From NCBI GenBank assembly GCA_963765075.1, contig CAVXVA010000003.1, forward strand, positions 682,001 through 746,000: 64,000 bases of DNA. The letters are read 5' to 3'. Positions within the stretch are counted from its first letter, which is position 1, and each line of letters opens with the position of its first letter. The notes under the pieces were generated by a model, which searched no databases, was not told the DNA's origin, and saw only the letters and a list, made by a program, of their open reading frames with translations. This stretch comes from JAENVU01 sp963765075. Its GTDB lineage: Bacteria; Actinomycetota; Acidimicrobiia; IMCC26256; JAENVU01. A program made the position numbers and the translations under genes. Of the stretch, positions 52,368 through 60,045 are shown piece by piece.

Positions 52368-53150
52368 GTGACGCAATCCGAGAACGCCGCGCCGACCGCC
52401 GACCCGCCACTGCGATATTGGGTGTGCTCGACCCAGCGGTCGGGTTCGACCCTGCTGTGCGATCTGCTGGCCCAAACCGGTGCGCACGGCGCACCCGAGG
52501 AGTTCTTCGACACCCGCAAGGCGGTGTTCCGGGACCTCTACAACGCCGCGGGCGGCACTCGCGAGCAGTACTTGGCGTGGTTGGTCGCACACCGCTCGTC
52601 GCCGAACGGCGCCTTCGGCGTCAAGCTCCACTGGAACCAGGGCGTCGGGTTCATGCGGGGTGCGCGCGCCGACCTCATGGCCCACGCCCGGCTGGGCACC
52701 GGCGCGGCCGCAGTGCGCAAGCTCGCCTCGAAGTTCGACGGCCTGCGCTACGTGTGGGTACGGCGCGAGGACCGCGTCGGCCAGGCCGTATCGCTCTACC
52801 GAGCCCGCAACACCAACCAGTGGGTCCGGCCCGATGGCGACACGAACGCTCGCCGCCCCGACCCCGCATTCGACGCCGATGAGATCACCCGCGCCCTGCG
52901 GTGGCTGACCCGAGTCGACACGGGCTGGCAGCGGTACTTCGGGCGCGTCGGTGCCGACGCTCACGTGGTCCACTACGAACGACTCGCAGCCGACCCGAAC
53001 GCCGTGCTCGGCGACCTCGGCACCTACCTCGGCGTTCCCATCACCGCCCAACTCGCACCCCGACTCGAACGCCAGCGCGACGACTGGTCCACCGAGATGC
53101 GCGAGCGCTACATCGAGGCGCGCGGCGTTCCGGCCGATCTCACCTCATGA
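52368..53150 (+). CDS. Stf0-type sulfotransferase (ST-5)
   Basis: 260 aa. It opens LRYWVCSTQRSGSTLLCDLL with AQTGAHGAPEEFFD next, the signature of the Stf0 group, whose founding member sulfates trehalose in mycobacteria. Other landmarks are FGVKLHWNQGVGFM, RYVWVRREDRVGQAVSLYRA and VVHYERLAADPNAVLGDLG. A GTG start with GGGGGAG just before it. In the plus-strand run GT2 - Stf0 - GT - ST. Its acceptor is probably a sugar in this glycan, but trehalose or a glycolipid is possible. Confidence 0.9.
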   Translation: MTQSENAAPTADPPLRYWVCSTQRSGSTLLCDLLAQTGAHGAPEEFFDTRKAVFRDLYNAAGGTREQYLAWLVAHRSSPNGAFGVKLHWNQGVGFMRGARADLMAHARLGTGAAAVRKLASKFDGLRYVWVRREDRVGQAVSLYRARNTNQWVRPDGDTNARRPDPAFDADEITRALRWLTRVDTGWQRYFGRVGADAHVVHYERLAADPNAVLGDLGTYLGVPITAQLAPRLERQRDDWSTEMRERYIEARGVPADLTS

Positions 53151-53199
53151 CCGTCGTCGTCTCGTTGCCCTCAGCGTCAGCCACCTCCGGGAGCCCGTC

Positions 53200-54045
53200 G
53201 TGTTCGCGTTCGTAACCTCGCTCCCGCATCCCGATGGGTGCGCGTCGTATCTGAATCGGTCGCTGCTGTTCCGCGACACTCTGGCCTCGATCATGCGCCA
53301 GGACGACCCCGACATCCATCTGGTCATCGTCGCGAATCGGCCACCGGAAATCGAGCTGCCCGACGACCCCCGCATCGAAGTTGTGACGGTCTCGTTCCCA
53401 CCGGCGTCGGACCGTCGGAGTCCGAGCCTCGAGGGGATCACCGCCGACAAGGGCGCGAAGCTCGGGGTCGGAACGTCGGTCGCGATCCGCCGGGGTGCCG
53501 AACACGTGATGTTCGTCGACTCCGACGACTTCATCCGTCGCGACATCGTGTCGTTCACGCGAGCCAATCCGGGGGTCGACGGGTGGTTCTCCGATTCCGG
53601 GTACCTCCATCCGCGTGGATCACGGTATGTCCGGCTGATGAGTAGCGGCTTCCATCAGCTCAACGGTTCGACCCACGTGTTCCGCGCCGGGCTCCTCAAC
53701 GTGCCCGACGACATCGACCCGACGCTCACGCGTGACGAGACGTTGGAGGCGGTGGGCCGCGACCTCGCGACGTCCACCATGGGACGGCACCGGCCCATCG
53801 TCGGGTTCTTCGAGCAGCGCGGGACCCCGCTGACCAGGCTGCCGTTCCCTGCGGCGATCTGGGAGATCGGCACCGGCGAGAACTGTTCCGGCGCGCTCGC
53901 CGGTTCGGGCGCGAAGGTGCCGGTCGCCGGCAAGATCGCCGAGGAGTACGGCCTGCCCGTCCCGGGGATGGCCACTGCGCTCAGCCACGCCGTCCAGCGT
54001 GCCAGTTCGCGTGTCGCTCGGCGCGTGCGCGGCGACCGTGGGTGA
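53200..54045 (+). CDS. GT-A-fold glycosyltransferase-like protein
   Basis: 281 aa. It begins VFAFVTSLPHPDGCASYLNR, and has LVIVANRPPEIELPDDPRIE, ADKGAKLGVGTSVAIRRGAE and the D-x-D-type site HVMFVDSDDFIRRDIVSF. The last part has FFEQRGTPLTRLPFPAAIWE. The fold is GT2-like but divergent from the other copies in the locus. I chose the GTG at 53200 with GGGAG 6 nt before it. Its end overlaps the next sulfotransferase gene by 8 nt. Confidence in the exact family is moderate. Confidence 0.75.
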   Translation: MFAFVTSLPHPDGCASYLNRSLLFRDTLASIMRQDDPDIHLVIVANRPPEIELPDDPRIEVVTVSFPPASDRRSPSLEGITADKGAKLGVGTSVAIRRGAEHVMFVDSDDFIRRDIVSFTRANPGVDGWFSDSGYLHPRGSRYVRLMSSGFHQLNGSTHVFRAGLLNVPDDIDPTLTRDETLEAVGRDLATSTMGRHRPIVGFFEQRGTPLTRLPFPAAIWEIGTGENCSGALAGSGAKVPVAGKIAEEYGLPVPGMATALSHAVQRASSRVARRVRGDRG

Positions 54046-54952
54046 AGCGGCGGCACCGACGAGCGGCATCCAACTGCCGAACTTCTTCATCCTCGGTGCG
54101 GGTCGATCGGGGACGACCACGCTGGCCGCGGTCTTGCGCGACCACCCCGACATCTTTATGTCGACGCCGAAAGAACCGACCTTCTTCTCCGAGCCGTTTC
54201 AAGTCACCCGCAACCCGATCCGCTACGCGTCGCTGTTCCGAGGCGCGGGCGCGGCCACCGCGGTCGGTGAAGCGAGCCACGCGTACCTCACCCACCCCGA
54301 GGCTGCAGCAACGCTGCATGCGTTCTTCCCCAACGCGCGGTTCATCGCCATCTTCCGGAACCCGGTCGACCGTGCGCTCGCGATGTACTCGTACATGCTG
54401 GAGAACGGCTACGAGATTCTCCCCACCTTCGAGCGCGCCCTCGCCGCCGAGGATCGTCGATTTGCGAGCGCTCGGTTCGCTCGGACCTGCCCGCACTCGT
54501 TCTGGAACTTCATGTACTTCCGATCCGGCCGGTTCGGCGAGCAGGTCGAGCGATACCTCGATCTCTTTCCTCGGGATCGGTTCCTGTTCACCACGCTGTA
54601 CGACCTCCACGCCCGGCCCGCCGCCACCCTCGCCTCGGTGCACGAGTTCCTCGGCGTGGCACCCCGGGCCGTTGCCGAACTCCCTCGGCTCGGCTCCAGC
54701 AAAGGCATCAAATCCATACCGGCCCAGTACCTCGAGCGCACCGTGCTCCGCCGCCTCGCGCGCCACGGGGTACCGATGGCGGCGCCGCTGCGCGATCGGC
54801 TCAACCAGTGGAACCGCGGACTGCCGCCGACGATGCTCGACGAGACCCGCTCCGCACTCGCCGAGAAATATCGATCCGATCTCCAACGACTGACGGCGCT
54901 CACCGGCATCGACGTCCTGGGAGCCCAGGCCGCGACTCGACCAGATCAGTGA
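54038..54952 (+). CDS. Sulfotransferase (ST-6), Sulfotransfer_1-like
   Basis: 304 aa. The PAPS loop LPNFFILGAGRSGTTTLAAV and the following DHPDIFMSTPKEPTFFS resemble heparan N/O-sulfotransferase-type proteins. FIAIFRNPVDRALAMYSYML is the 3'-phosphate site, with the conserved Arg and Ser/Tyr. FRSGRFGEQVERYLDLFPRD and FLFTTLYDLHARPAATLASV follow as in that family. The GTG at 54038 overlaps the previous stop; GTGs at 53999 and 54011 are alternatives. It converges on the GT4 gene with a 7-nt overlap. The resemblance to glycosaminoglycan sulfotransferases suggests a polysaccharide acceptor. Confidence 0.88.
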   Translation: MGEAAAPTSGIQLPNFFILGAGRSGTTTLAAVLRDHPDIFMSTPKEPTFFSEPFQVTRNPIRYASLFRGAGAATAVGEASHAYLTHPEAAATLHAFFPNARFIAIFRNPVDRALAMYSYMLENGYEILPTFERALAAEDRRFASARFARTCPHSFWNFMYFRSGRFGEQVERYLDLFPRDRFLFTTLYDLHARPAATLASVHEFLGVAPRAVAELPRLGSSKGIKSIPAQYLERTVLRRLARHGVPMAAPLRDRLNQWNRGLPPTMLDETRSALAEKYRSDLQRLTALTGIDVLGAQAATRPDQ

Positions 54953-56070
54953 CCGGCCGCACCCAGCACTGACGCGTAGACGGCCCGGAACGCCGCCCCG
55001 ACCTGCTCCGGCGCCTGGGCGATCGCAACACTTCGCGCCCCGTCCGACGCCCGTTGCCATCGCGTCGGGTCGGCGCACGCGTCGGTCAGGGCCTGGGCCA
55101 GTTCGTCGACCGCACCGGGCGCGACGACCCAGCCGGCGCCGGGTGCCTCGATCGAGGTTCGCAACGCGCCGACGTCGGTGACGATCGCCGGCAGGTGGTT
55201 GCCGAACGCGTCGTGCAAGACGCCGCTCTGCGATGAGAACGCCGTGTACGGCAGAACGGCGACATCTGCGGTTCGGAACAGTTCGGCCTTGCGTTCCGGC
55301 GTGATCCACCCGATCTCCGCCGTGAGCAACGGAATCCGGTCGGCCGCCTGGTGCACCGCCGCCTCCAGGTCGGCGTCGCCGCGACCCGCAATGTGGACCT
55401 CGATTCCGGCATTGTCAGGGATCCGATCCAGCGCGTCGAGCAGCACCCGCACGCCCTTGTTCTCACGCAACGTGCCGAAGAAGAGCACGCGATGCCGGTC
55501 CGAGAGTGTCCGGCGATCGTCGGGGGCGCGGAAGGGCGAGACCCAGTGCGGCACCACGTGCACCAACGCCGGATCGATCTCGAAGCGCGCGGTGAGTTCG
55601 CTCGCGACGTCGGCGTGATGCACGACCATCGTGCCGCACGCGGCGTAGAGGTTCGCGAGGATCGCCCGCTGCGCGGATCGCGGGAGCCGAGACCGGTGGG
55701 GCAACACGTCGTGAATCGTCGTGACCAACGGCGTGCGCCGCCCGAGCCGACGCAGATCGAAAACGTCGGTGTACTGGTTCAGGAACGCGACGTGGCACAC
55801 GTCGAAGTCGCCTGCCCTCACGGCGTCGCGCCGGGCCCGCGCCCGGGCTCGATACGTCATCGTCCGCGAGAGCGCCCACCGCAACGACCGTTCCGGATCC
55901 GTACTCACGTCCGGCAAGTCGACGCGGACTGTGACTCGACCCTGACTGGTACGCGGTGCGCCCGGACGGTCGAGCGCGTGCACCACCAGGGAGTCGCCCG
56001 CCGCAGGCGTAGCCAACGCGAGTTCGAAATCCTCTTCCCGGGCGAAGGGCCAGTACCAGTAGATCCTCAT
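54946..56070 (-). CDS. GT4-family glycosyltransferase
   Basis: 374 aa. It starts MRIYWYWPFAREEDFELALA and has the GT-B C-terminal domain with VLFFGTLRENKGVRVLLDAL, VHIAGRGDADLEAAV, IGWITPERKAELFRTADVAV and LPYTAFSSQSGVLHDAFGNH, where E/D-x7-E-like residues for donor binding lie. It directly follows the stop of the P-loop gene upstream (TAG then ATG). It is part of a three-gene unit with that gene and the GT-A-like gene. Confidence 0.9.
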   Translation of the reverse strand: MRIYWYWPFAREEDFELALATPAAGDSLVVHALDRPGAPRTSQGRVTVRVDLPDVSTDPERSLRWALSRTMTYRARARARRDAVRAGDFDVCHVAFLNQYTDVFDLRRLGRRTPLVTTIHDVLPHRSRLPRSAQRAILANLYAACGTMVVHHADVASELTARFEIDPALVHVVPHWVSPFRAPDDRRTLSDRHRVLFFGTLRENKGVRVLLDALDRIPDNAGIEVHIAGRGDADLEAAVHQAADRIPLLTAEIGWITPERKAELFRTADVAVLPYTAFSSQSGVLHDAFGNHLPAIVTDVGALRTSIEAPGAGWVVAPGAVDELAQALTDACADPTRWQRASDGARSVAIAQAPEQVGAAFRAVYASVLGAAGH

Positions 56071-56757
56071 CTACTTCTCGCCCGGCTGGAACAGGCGTCG
56101 CACCCCCCGCACCGGTCGGGCGATCCCGCGGTTGTACACGGTACCGACGACCGTCAAGCCTCGTTCGGTCCGAGTCAGTGCCTGCTCATGGATCAGATCC
56201 GTGTCGACCCGAGCGGCCAAAGCATCCCGCCATTGCTCGGGCGCGAGTTCCGGCGCGAGGAAGGACAACTTGTCGTAGGTGTAGGACCAGTCGTGGGTGA
56301 ATCGCGGGAACATCACGAGGGTATGGGCCAGATCGAACCGTGCGATCGTGACCAACAACTCGGCGAGCATCACGGCCAGTGCGTCGCGTTGGTGGGTGGC
56401 CCGGTTCGTTCCGAGGAGGCCGCCCCAGGTGTGCAGGTCGCTGCCGTACTTCGTGTTGCGCACGCGGCTGGCGGCCGCCACGTCGAGATCCCGGATCGGG
56501 ATGATCACGTGGTCCACGACGACGTCGCCGCGCGCCAGCACGTCGCCGAGCCGACGACTCAGATCGGGTGACTTGACGATCCGGGGTCCATCCGGATCGT
56601 CGACCGCTCGTTCGAGCCCGGCGTTGACACGCGGGTCGATCGCGGCATCGGGCGCGAAGCCGGTGTCGAGACCGAGATCGGAGAGCACCTGCACCAGCAA
56701 GGTGGTCCCCGCGCGCCCGGTACCGGCGATGACGATCTTGCCTTCGGTTCCGGTCAT
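56071..56757 (-). CDS. Sulfotransferase-like P-loop protein (ST-7)
   Basis: 228 aa, shorter than the other sulfotransferases. The N-terminal loop KIVIAGTGRAGTTLLVQVLS matches the PAPS loop except for Ala in place of the usual Ser. A region DHVIIPIRDLDVAAASRVRN takes the place of the 3'-phosphate site. The rest (TLVMFPRFTHDWSYTYDKLS) is not typical. It may be a sulfotransferase of an uncommon subgroup or a kinase-like protein that binds another nucleotide. It is coupled to the GT-A-like gene upstream (ATGA) and the GT4 gene downstream. Confidence 0.65.
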   Translation of the reverse strand: MTGTEGKIVIAGTGRAGTTLLVQVLSDLGLDTGFAPDAAIDPRVNAGLERAVDDPDGPRIVKSPDLSRRLGDVLARGDVVVDHVIIPIRDLDVAAASRVRNTKYGSDLHTWGGLLGTNRATHQRDALAVMLAELLVTIARFDLAHTLVMFPRFTHDWSYTYDKLSFLAPELAPEQWRDALAARVDTDLIHEQALTRTERGLTVVGTVYNRGIARPVRGVRRLFQPGEK

Positions 56758-57731
56758 CGAGTGCGCTCCGACGGTGATGGCAGACGATCGACCCATTCGG
56801 CGCCAACCTCCGCGTCGCCCCGAAGATACGCGATGAGGCCGTCGGCATCGTTCAGGAGCCACTCCCGAGCCAGGTCATAGGCCACTCGGTTCCGCTCCTT
56901 GATGCGGGCTTCCGCGCCCCCGCGGATCCGGCCGAGCAGCGAGCGCTTCACCCCCTGCATCGCGCTCGGAACCGGTACCCGCTCGATCGGACGGGTCAAC
57001 CGATGCGGCCGGGACTCGGCGAGGTCACGCCGAAACAGCGTGCCACTCGCGACCCCGGCCAAGTGGAAGACCGAGTCCGCATAGATCCCGGCGATCACCG
57101 GGTGGAGTTCGCGCACGTTGGTCCGACGCAGCTGATGCCACTCGATGCCACGGGACCAGAGCGCGTAGGCGAGCCCCAGACCGGTGTCGCCGGCCTGACC
57201 AGTCGTGCGCAGGAACCGACGAAAGTCCGGGGTGAAGTCCGAGTCCGGTGAGAAGCTCGGCTGCACCGCTTCCCAGAACGACCGCTCGATGACCGTCCAC
57301 GAGGGATGCGGGAGCACGGTGTCGCCGTTCTCGGTGCGCACGATGCCGGCCACTCCACTGGCCTCGGCTCCCGCGAGCGCGATCTCGAGCCAACGATCGT
57401 CGATCGGAAACGAATCGACGTCGAGGGTCACGAGTCGCAAACATCCGTCCGCCATGGCCTGGCGGGCCAGCTGGTCCAAGTAGGCACCGTGCTCTCGACT
57501 CCCACGTCCGGCGACGGGGCTGAGCTCGCATGTGCGAACCCAGTGACGCTCGGCGAGCAGATCGTGCCCACCGGGGAGCAGTCGCTCGGTGGCGGCATAG
57601 ACCACAAACGGCGACTTCGTGTGGCGCTCGATCCGGTCGAGGTGCTCGCGGAGGATGGGCAGATCGGAGGGCTCAGCCAGGTAGTACACGACGAGAATCG
57701 CGGTAGGGCCAGCTGTCTCTGTCACCTCCAC
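56754..57731 (-). CDS. GT-A-like protein, distant relative of the A-type GT2 enzymes
   Basis: 325 aa. It lacks the N-W-N start of the A copies but keeps the central element LRLVTLDVDSFPIDDRWLEI, which matches LDVDAFP-x4-WL in the two A copies, and ADSVFHLAGVASGTLFRRD in the place of their YHNG-[VA]-S block. Other features are ILVVYYLAEPSDLPILREHL, FVVYAATERLLPGGHDLLAE and a basic helical end. Probably a glycosyltransferase. The GTG start at 57731 is uncertain, with another GTG two codons in. Confidence 0.65.
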   Translation of the reverse strand: MEVTETAGPTAILVVYYLAEPSDLPILREHLDRIERHTKSPFVVYAATERLLPGGHDLLAERHWVRTCELSPVAGRGSREHGAYLDQLARQAMADGCLRLVTLDVDSFPIDDRWLEIALAGAEASGVAGIVRTENGDTVLPHPSWTVIERSFWEAVQPSFSPDSDFTPDFRRFLRTTGQAGDTGLGLAYALWSRGIEWHQLRRTNVRELHPVIAGIYADSVFHLAGVASGTLFRRDLAESRPHRLTRPIERVPVPSAMQGVKRSLLGRIRGGAEARIKERNRVAYDLAREWLLNDADGLIAYLRGDAEVGAEWVDRLPSPSERTR

Positions 57732-58051
57732 TCACCCCCGACCAGCCGTTTTCCGGTCGCTCAGCGTGTCATATCCACCGCGCCGGCGATGCCGGCCAAT
57801 CGGTCTGAATCGCCCAAACTCCCCGAATCTCACGGTACGTGGCCGCGGCGCCACCCGAAAAAATACTCAACCCGAGCATTTCTGACGACGACAGCCTATG
57901 GATCTCACCGTCGGCGCGATGCTATCTTTGACCGGTTCACCCCGATCCGGGGTCATCCCGGGATCGGCAGCACGCAAGTCTGGGGAAGCGCGAGTGTCGT
58001 CCGTGGGTTGAATCAACCCGCTCCGGCACCAACCGAGGGGTACCACCAGCG
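57732..58051. other. Intergenic region before the Tat-exported protein
   Basis: 320 nt between two divergent genes. It has a short AT-rich patch (about 57855-57880), a possible -10 box TATCTT at 57923-57928 and a stem-loop at 57942-57967. CCGATCCGGGG and CCCGGGATCGG pair with one bulge around a short loop. The stem would lie in the leader of the downstream gene, about 85 nt before the ATG, and may be an attenuator, an operator or a stability element. No ribosomal or riboswitch motif is recognised. Confidence 0.45.
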
Positions 58052-58753
58052 ATGCCAACCGAGCACGGCACCGAAGCGCCAGGCGGCCTGAGCCGTCGTC
58101 AGCTTCTGACGCGCGGCGCGGTCGCCGGAGGCTTGGTGTGGGCCGCGCCCATCATTCGTACCACCGCCGCGTACGCCACCACGGCCAACGGCACCGAGCG
58201 ACCCTGCATCAACTTCTACATGGTGGTGATCAACCCGTCCGGCAACGCGCGTCCGGCACCACCGAACTTGAACGGGAACGAGATTCCGCCGGCGATCCGC
58301 CAGTGGTTTTCCGACAACCCCGCAGTCCGGGTCGAGTTCCCCGCCGCGCGTCCACTGCTCACCGCGGCCAACAACGACGTCTGGGCGGTCCTCCTGCCCG
58401 AAGTGACCGGACCCAACGCGGCCGGACGGCAATGCCGGATGGTGTTGGGATGGGGCGCGAAAGGCAACGACTTCGCCGAGGGCTACGTCGATCCCAATCC
58501 GCCACTCGCGATCGAAGTTGGTCGGCGGCTGATCTTCCCGTGCCCCGACAGAAAAGGCGACGACGGGGCCGACAGTGACGGCGAACGATCGTTGTCCAGT
58601 TCGGGACTCTCGAGTGACGGTTCCACCGGCGGCATCACCTCCGACGGCAACGCGGGTTCTCTCAGCAGTGACGGCGGCGCGTCCAAGAGCCAAGATCAAG
58701 GTTCCGGGAGCTGTCTCAACGCGGTGTACTTGATCTTCTGCTGCCCGCGATGA
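58052..58753 (+). CDS. Tat-exported Ser/Asp/Gly-rich protein
   Basis: 233 aa, not recognised. Residues 14-43 are a twin-arginine signal (LSRRQLLTRGAVAGGLVWAA), so it is probably exported folded. Residues 50-165 form a compact domain with Cys52, Cys128 and Cys164 (PCINFYMVVINPSGNARPA; WAVLLPEVTGPNAAGRQCRM). Residues 170-222 are low-complexity, with four copies of a [ST]S-[SD]-G unit (LSSSG, LSSDG, ITSDG, LSSDG). The C-terminus is Cys-rich (CLNAVYLIFCCPR). The stop overlaps the UDP-sugar dehydrogenase start as ATGA. The Ser-rich tail could be a site of glycosylation or phosphorylation; this is inference. Confidence 0.75.
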   Translation: MPTEHGTEAPGGLSRRQLLTRGAVAGGLVWAAPIIRTTAAYATTANGTERPCINFYMVVINPSGNARPAPPNLNGNEIPPAIRQWFSDNPAVRVEFPAARPLLTAANNDVWAVLLPEVTGPNAAGRQCRMVLGWGAKGNDFAEGYVDPNPPLAIEVGRRLIFPCPDRKGDDGADSDGERSLSSSGLSSDGSTGGITSDGNAGSLSSDGGASKSQDQGSGSCLNAVYLIFCCPR

Positions 58754-60045
58754 CCGAACGCCTCATCGGCCGCATCGACGATCGCACCGCGCGGGTGGTC
58801 ATCGTCGGCCAGGGGTACGTCGGCCTTCCCGTCGCGATGCGCGCCGTCGAAGTCGGCTTCACGGTCACCGGATACGAGATCGATCCGCGCCGCGTGGCTG
58901 CCCTTCGCGACGGCATCTCCTTCGTCGAGGATGTCCCGAACGAACGGCTCGTCGCGGCGATCCGTCAGGGATACACCGCGACCGATTCGGTCGCCGATCT
59001 CGCCGGCTTCGACGTTGCGATCATCTCGGTGCCAACCCCCCTGCGGGATGGGGTTCCGGACCTCAACTTCGTCGAGTCGGCCACCCGGTCGCTCGTCGAA
59101 GTGCTCCGGCCGGGCGCGCTCGTCGTCCTCGAATCCACCACGTATCCCGGCACCACCGAGGAACTGGTCCGGCCGATCCTCGAAGAATCCGGACTGAACG
59201 CCGGCACCGACTTTCATCTCGGCTACTCGCCCGAGCGCATCGATCCCGGCAACGAGCGGTGGACCTTCGAGAACACGCCCAAGGTCGTCTCCGGCATCGA
59301 CGCCGCGTCGTGTCGCTCCGTCGAGGCTTTCTACGGAGCGCTCGTCGAGAAAGTGGTTCCGGTGGGTTCGCCCGCCGAGGCCGAACTCGTGAAGCTCCTC
59401 GAGAACACCTTCCGCCACGTGAACATTGCGCTCGTCAACGAACTCGCTATGTTCGCGGAGGACCTCGGCGTCGACATCTGGTCCGCCATCGACGCCGCGT
59501 CGAGCAAACCGTTCGGGTACATGCGGTTCACCCCCGGTCCGGGAGTCGGCGGTCACTGCCTCCCCGTCGATCCCTCCTACTTGTCGTGGCGAGTGCGGCG
59601 CCGATCCGGCCACGCGTTCCGCTTCGTCGAACTCGCGAATGACGTCAACGAGCACATGCCCGACTACGTCGTCAGCCGTATCGTCGCCCTGCTCAACCGC
59701 GAGGGACGCGCGGTCAAGGGCACCAAGATCCTGCTGCTCGGCATTGCCTACAAGGCCGGCACGTCCGACTGGCGAGAATCGCCATCGCTCATGGTCGCAG
59801 AACGGCTGGCCGCGCTCGGCGCCGACCTGACCGCTTGCGATCCGTACGTGTCCTCACCCGCGCCGGCCGGGCTGGAGTTCGAACTCGTCGAGTTCGGGCC
59901 CGACGCGCTCGCGGCGTGTGACCTCACGGTCTTGCTCGTCGATCACCCGGAGTTCGACCCGGCAGTCATCTGTGCGAACGCGCCGATCACGTTCGACACC
60001 AAAGGCATGCTTCGCGGCACGACCTTTCGGGGCGAGATTCTCTAG
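58750..60045 (+). CDS. UDP-sugar 6-dehydrogenase (UDP-GlcNAc/UDP-ManNAc type)
   Basis: 431 aa. The NAD-binding loop is RVVIVGQGYVGLPVAMRAVE. The catalytic Cys is in GPGVGGHCLPVDPSYLSW (about residue 270), the form seen in WbpA/WecC-like UDP-N-acetylhexosamine dehydrogenases rather than in UDP-glucose dehydrogenase. Other motifs are ISVPTPLRDG, LESTTYPGTTEELV, ENTFRHVNIALVNELAM and LLLGIAYKAGTSDWRESPSL. It provides a uronic acid nucleotide for the glycan. Its last 4 nt overlap the convergent PqqD-like gene. Confidence 0.92.
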   Translation: MTERLIGRIDDRTARVVIVGQGYVGLPVAMRAVEVGFTVTGYEIDPRRVAALRDGISFVEDVPNERLVAAIRQGYTATDSVADLAGFDVAIISVPTPLRDGVPDLNFVESATRSLVEVLRPGALVVLESTTYPGTTEELVRPILEESGLNAGTDFHLGYSPERIDPGNERWTFENTPKVVSGIDAASCRSVEAFYGALVEKVVPVGSPAEAELVKLLENTFRHVNIALVNELAMFAEDLGVDIWSAIDAASSKPFGYMRFTPGPGVGGHCLPVDPSYLSWRVRRRSGHAFRFVELANDVNEHMPDYVVSRIVALLNREGRAVKGTKILLLGIAYKAGTSDWRESPSLMVAERLAALGADLTACDPYVSSPAPAGLEFELVEFGPDALAACDLTVLLVDHPEFDPAVICANAPITFDTKGMLRGTTFRGEIL

